Source of the DNA: Nitrososphaerota archaeon
GTDB taxonomy: Archaea > Iainarchaeota > Iainarchaeia > Iainarchaeales > VGJJ01
Reading direction: 5' to 3'
DNA length: 6,643 bases
Assembly: GCA_020053155.1 (NCBI GenBank)
Contig: JAGVNS010000047.1
Coordinates: 1-6,643 of the forward strand
Under the pieces are notes generated by a model, which had not been told where the DNA came from, did not search any database, and worked only from the letters and a program-made list of their open reading frames with translations. Shown here in pieces: positions 5,362-6,643 of the stretch (position 1 is the stretch's first letter; every line of letters starts with the position of its first letter). A program made the position numbers and the translations under genes.

Positions 5362-6351
5362 ATGACAAACGCATTGGCATTCGATACGGGGGAAGCGATT
5401 CAAAAAATATCCCATGAGAGCGGGGTAGAAGAGGAAATCATCCGCCAAAAGATGAACGAGAAAATAACCAAATTTTCTGGACTGTTAACGGAACAGGGGG
5501 CCCTGGTCCTGGTGGGAAAGGAAATGAACGTCCACCTCCCCCTATTTGAAAAAAAAACCATAAAAATAAGCATCGGGGAATTGAAACCGGGAATGAACAA
5601 CGTGGACGTGCATGCGCGCGTCAAAATAGCGGACCGAATCAAGACGTTCACCAAAAACGGGAAAGAAGGAAAATATTTGAGCATTCGATTGGAAGATGAG
5701 ACGGGAGAAGCGTTGTTTACGTTTTGGAATGAGCAGGCGGAGGAAGCGATTCAGAAAGGGTTGGGGGTGGGGGGCACACTACACTTAACCAATGCACGCA
5801 CACAACTGTTCAACCAAATGATTCAAATCTCGCTGGGATACAATGGAACGTACGTCATTGAAAAAAATCCAAACGTGAATGAAAGTCCGTCCCCTCAACT
5901 CATTGCAACTCAATCCCCCAACCCTTTTTCCACGCTCACGGAAAACGCCCCTTTCATTGGACGCGTGCATGTGGTAGACGTGTTACGGGGAAAAGGGTAT
6001 TACGTCCGCTGCACCGCGTGCCAGGCCAAACTCCAATACCGTGACACTGTGTGCGGGCAATGCGGGGTAGAAGGAAAGATAGAAACACGCCTCCTCGTTT
6101 CCCTGCTTTTGGATGATGGAACATCTACGATGAGGGGAGTGGCGTTTGAGAACGAAGTACTGTCCCTCTACCAAAAAGAAAAAGAAGAACTCTTGACGGC
6201 CTTCGAGAACGAGGAAAGAAAAAAAGAAATTGACACCCAACTATTGGGAAAGCCCGCGAACATTCGGGGAAAGGGAAAAGTGGGGATGGATAGAACGAGC
6301 ATTGAACTCATCATCCAAAAGGTTGAAATCATACCGTTTGAGAAGGCGTAA
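5362..6351 (+). CDS. Archaeal RPA-like single-stranded DNA-binding protein with OB folds and a zinc finger
   Basis: The 329-residue protein has the layout of archaeal replication protein A large subunits. Residues 1-62 form a small helical N-terminal region (VEEEIIRQKMNEKITKF, then GLLTEQGALVLVGKEMNV) typical of these proteins. Residues about 68-165 form an OB fold (ISIGELKPGMNNVDVHARV, then YLSIRLEDETGEALFTFWN, then GTLHLTNARTQLFNQMIQISL). A Ser/Pro/Asn-rich linker (about 168-195) leads to a C-terminal OB domain holding a four-Cys zinc site, Cys217-x2-Cys220 and Cys231-x2-Cys234, followed by TRLLVSLLLDDGTSTMRGVAF (242-262) and a charged helix. Such proteins coat single-stranded DNA during replication, repair and recombination. 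Start: ATG 5362 is the third ATG in an ATGAATGAATG run; the other two are out of frame. The usual archaeal RPA partner genes are not adjacent here. Confidence 0.88.
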   Translation: MTNALAFDTGEAIQKISHESGVEEEIIRQKMNEKITKFSGLLTEQGALVLVGKEMNVHLPLFEKKTIKISIGELKPGMNNVDVHARVKIADRIKTFTKNGKEGKYLSIRLEDETGEALFTFWNEQAEEAIQKGLGVGGTLHLTNARTQLFNQMIQISLGYNGTYVIEKNPNVNESPSPQLIATQSPNPFSTLTENAPFIGRVHVVDVLRGKGYYVRCTACQAKLQYRDTVCGQCGVEGKIETRLLVSLLLDDGTSTMRGVAFENEVLSLYQKEKEELLTAFENEERKKEIDTQLLGKPANIRGKGKVGMDRTSIELIIQKVEIIPFEKA

Positions 6352-6386
6352 GGGAAAGGAAAACAATGCCGGGAAAAAGGGAAATG

Positions 6387-6394
6387 ATTTATAC
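6387..6394 (+). promoter_or_regulatory. Probable TATA box for the methyltransferase gene
   Basis: ATTTATAC, the best consensus match in the window, has its TTTATA core centred 25-26 bases before the ATG at 6416. It separates this gene from the RPA-like gene 64 bases upstream. Confidence 0.55.
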
Positions 6395-6415
6395 TCCGAA
6401 CCGGCTAGACCCACT

Positions 6416-6643
6416 ATGTCTTTCGTCAACACCCTCCCCTACATCAGCAACCCCATCGAAGAATTCAAGGATTTCAAATTTGTGAGCTGGGAAAAAGAAA
6501 TCTACCCCCCATTCAAAGGGGGAACCAAACCCAGCGAAATACGGTTTTTGACCAACATCATTACCCAAAAAGATTTGCACAGCATCATTGACTTTGGAGT
6601 AGGGGGCGGGACCGAATTAAGCGGAATCATCTCCACGCTTCAC
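6416..6643 (+). CDS. Probable SAM-dependent methyltransferase, N-terminal 76 residues, 3' end outside window
   Basis: The reading frame runs from ATG 6416 to the right edge without a stop. The first 40 residues are unremarkable and aromatic (MSFVNTLPYISNPIEEF, then VSWEKEIYPPFKGG). SEIRFLTNII, then LHSIIDFGVGGGTELSGII at residues 55-73, resembles motif I of Rossmann-fold methyltransferases: a beta strand ending in Asp, followed by a glycine-rich loop (DFGVGGGTEL) that binds S-adenosylmethionine. With only motif I visible, the substrate and even the family remain open; another nucleotide-binding Rossmann protein is possible. The start is supported by the strong TATA-like box at the leaderless spacing. 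Confidence 0.6.
   Translation, partial: MSFVNTLPYISNPIEEFKDFKFVSWEKEIYPPFKGGTKPSEIRFLTNIITQKDLHSIIDFGVGGGTELSGIISTLH

Noticed and set aside
1..6643. CRISPR array, insertion sequence, toxin-antitoxin pair or defence island
   Set aside because: No repeated spacer units, terminal inverted repeats, transposase motifs or paired small genes are seen; gene content looks like ordinary archaeal chromosome with two orphan genes.

Overview
The window reads as a piece of an archaeal chromosome. The main evidence is the gene content: a geranylgeranylglyceryl phosphate synthase (GGGPS, archaeal ether lipids), an archaeal RPA-type single-stranded DNA-binding protein, an archaeal-style endonuclease IV and the C-terminal part of a GxGD (A24) prepilin/preflagellin peptidase. 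Promoter layout agrees: most start codons have a TATA-like AT-rich box centred about 25 bases upstream, as expected for archaeal leaderless transcripts. I cannot name the lineage; a DPANN-like or poorly sampled euryarchaeal genome would fit.

Layout: (1) 3-614 +, A24 peptidase, cut by the left edge; (2) 637-1539 +, NAD-dependent extended SDR epimerase/dehydratase; (3) 1564-2013 -, small unrecognised protein with an acidic tail; (4) 2014-2129, divergent promoter region holding a 25-base interrupted palindrome over the TATA box of gene 3; (5) 2130-2966 +, endonuclease IV family protein; (6) 2967-3815 or 3830 -, GGGPS, abutting gene 5 tail to tail with no gap; (7) 3937-4593 +, unrecognised, very basic protein; (8) 4590-5270 -, metallo-beta-lactamase-fold hydrolase, its stop overlapping that of gene 7 in a shared CTAG; (9) 5271-5361, short divergent promoter region; (10) 5362-6351 +, RPA-like protein; (11) 6416-6643 +, start of a probable SAM-dependent methyltransferase, cut by the right edge.

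Genes are packed as alternating divergent and convergent single units, each apparently with its own promoter, so there is little sign of operons. Two genes concern DNA maintenance (endonuclease IV, RPA), one membrane lipid synthesis and one processing of type IV pilin-like proteins; they do not form one pathway. I see no tRNA, rRNA, CRISPR array, insertion sequence or phage gene, and no convincing undescribed multi-gene system. The items most worth a second look are the two orphan proteins, the palindrome, the Asp-Asn change in the metal motif of the hydrolase, and the uniform leaderless promoter spacing.
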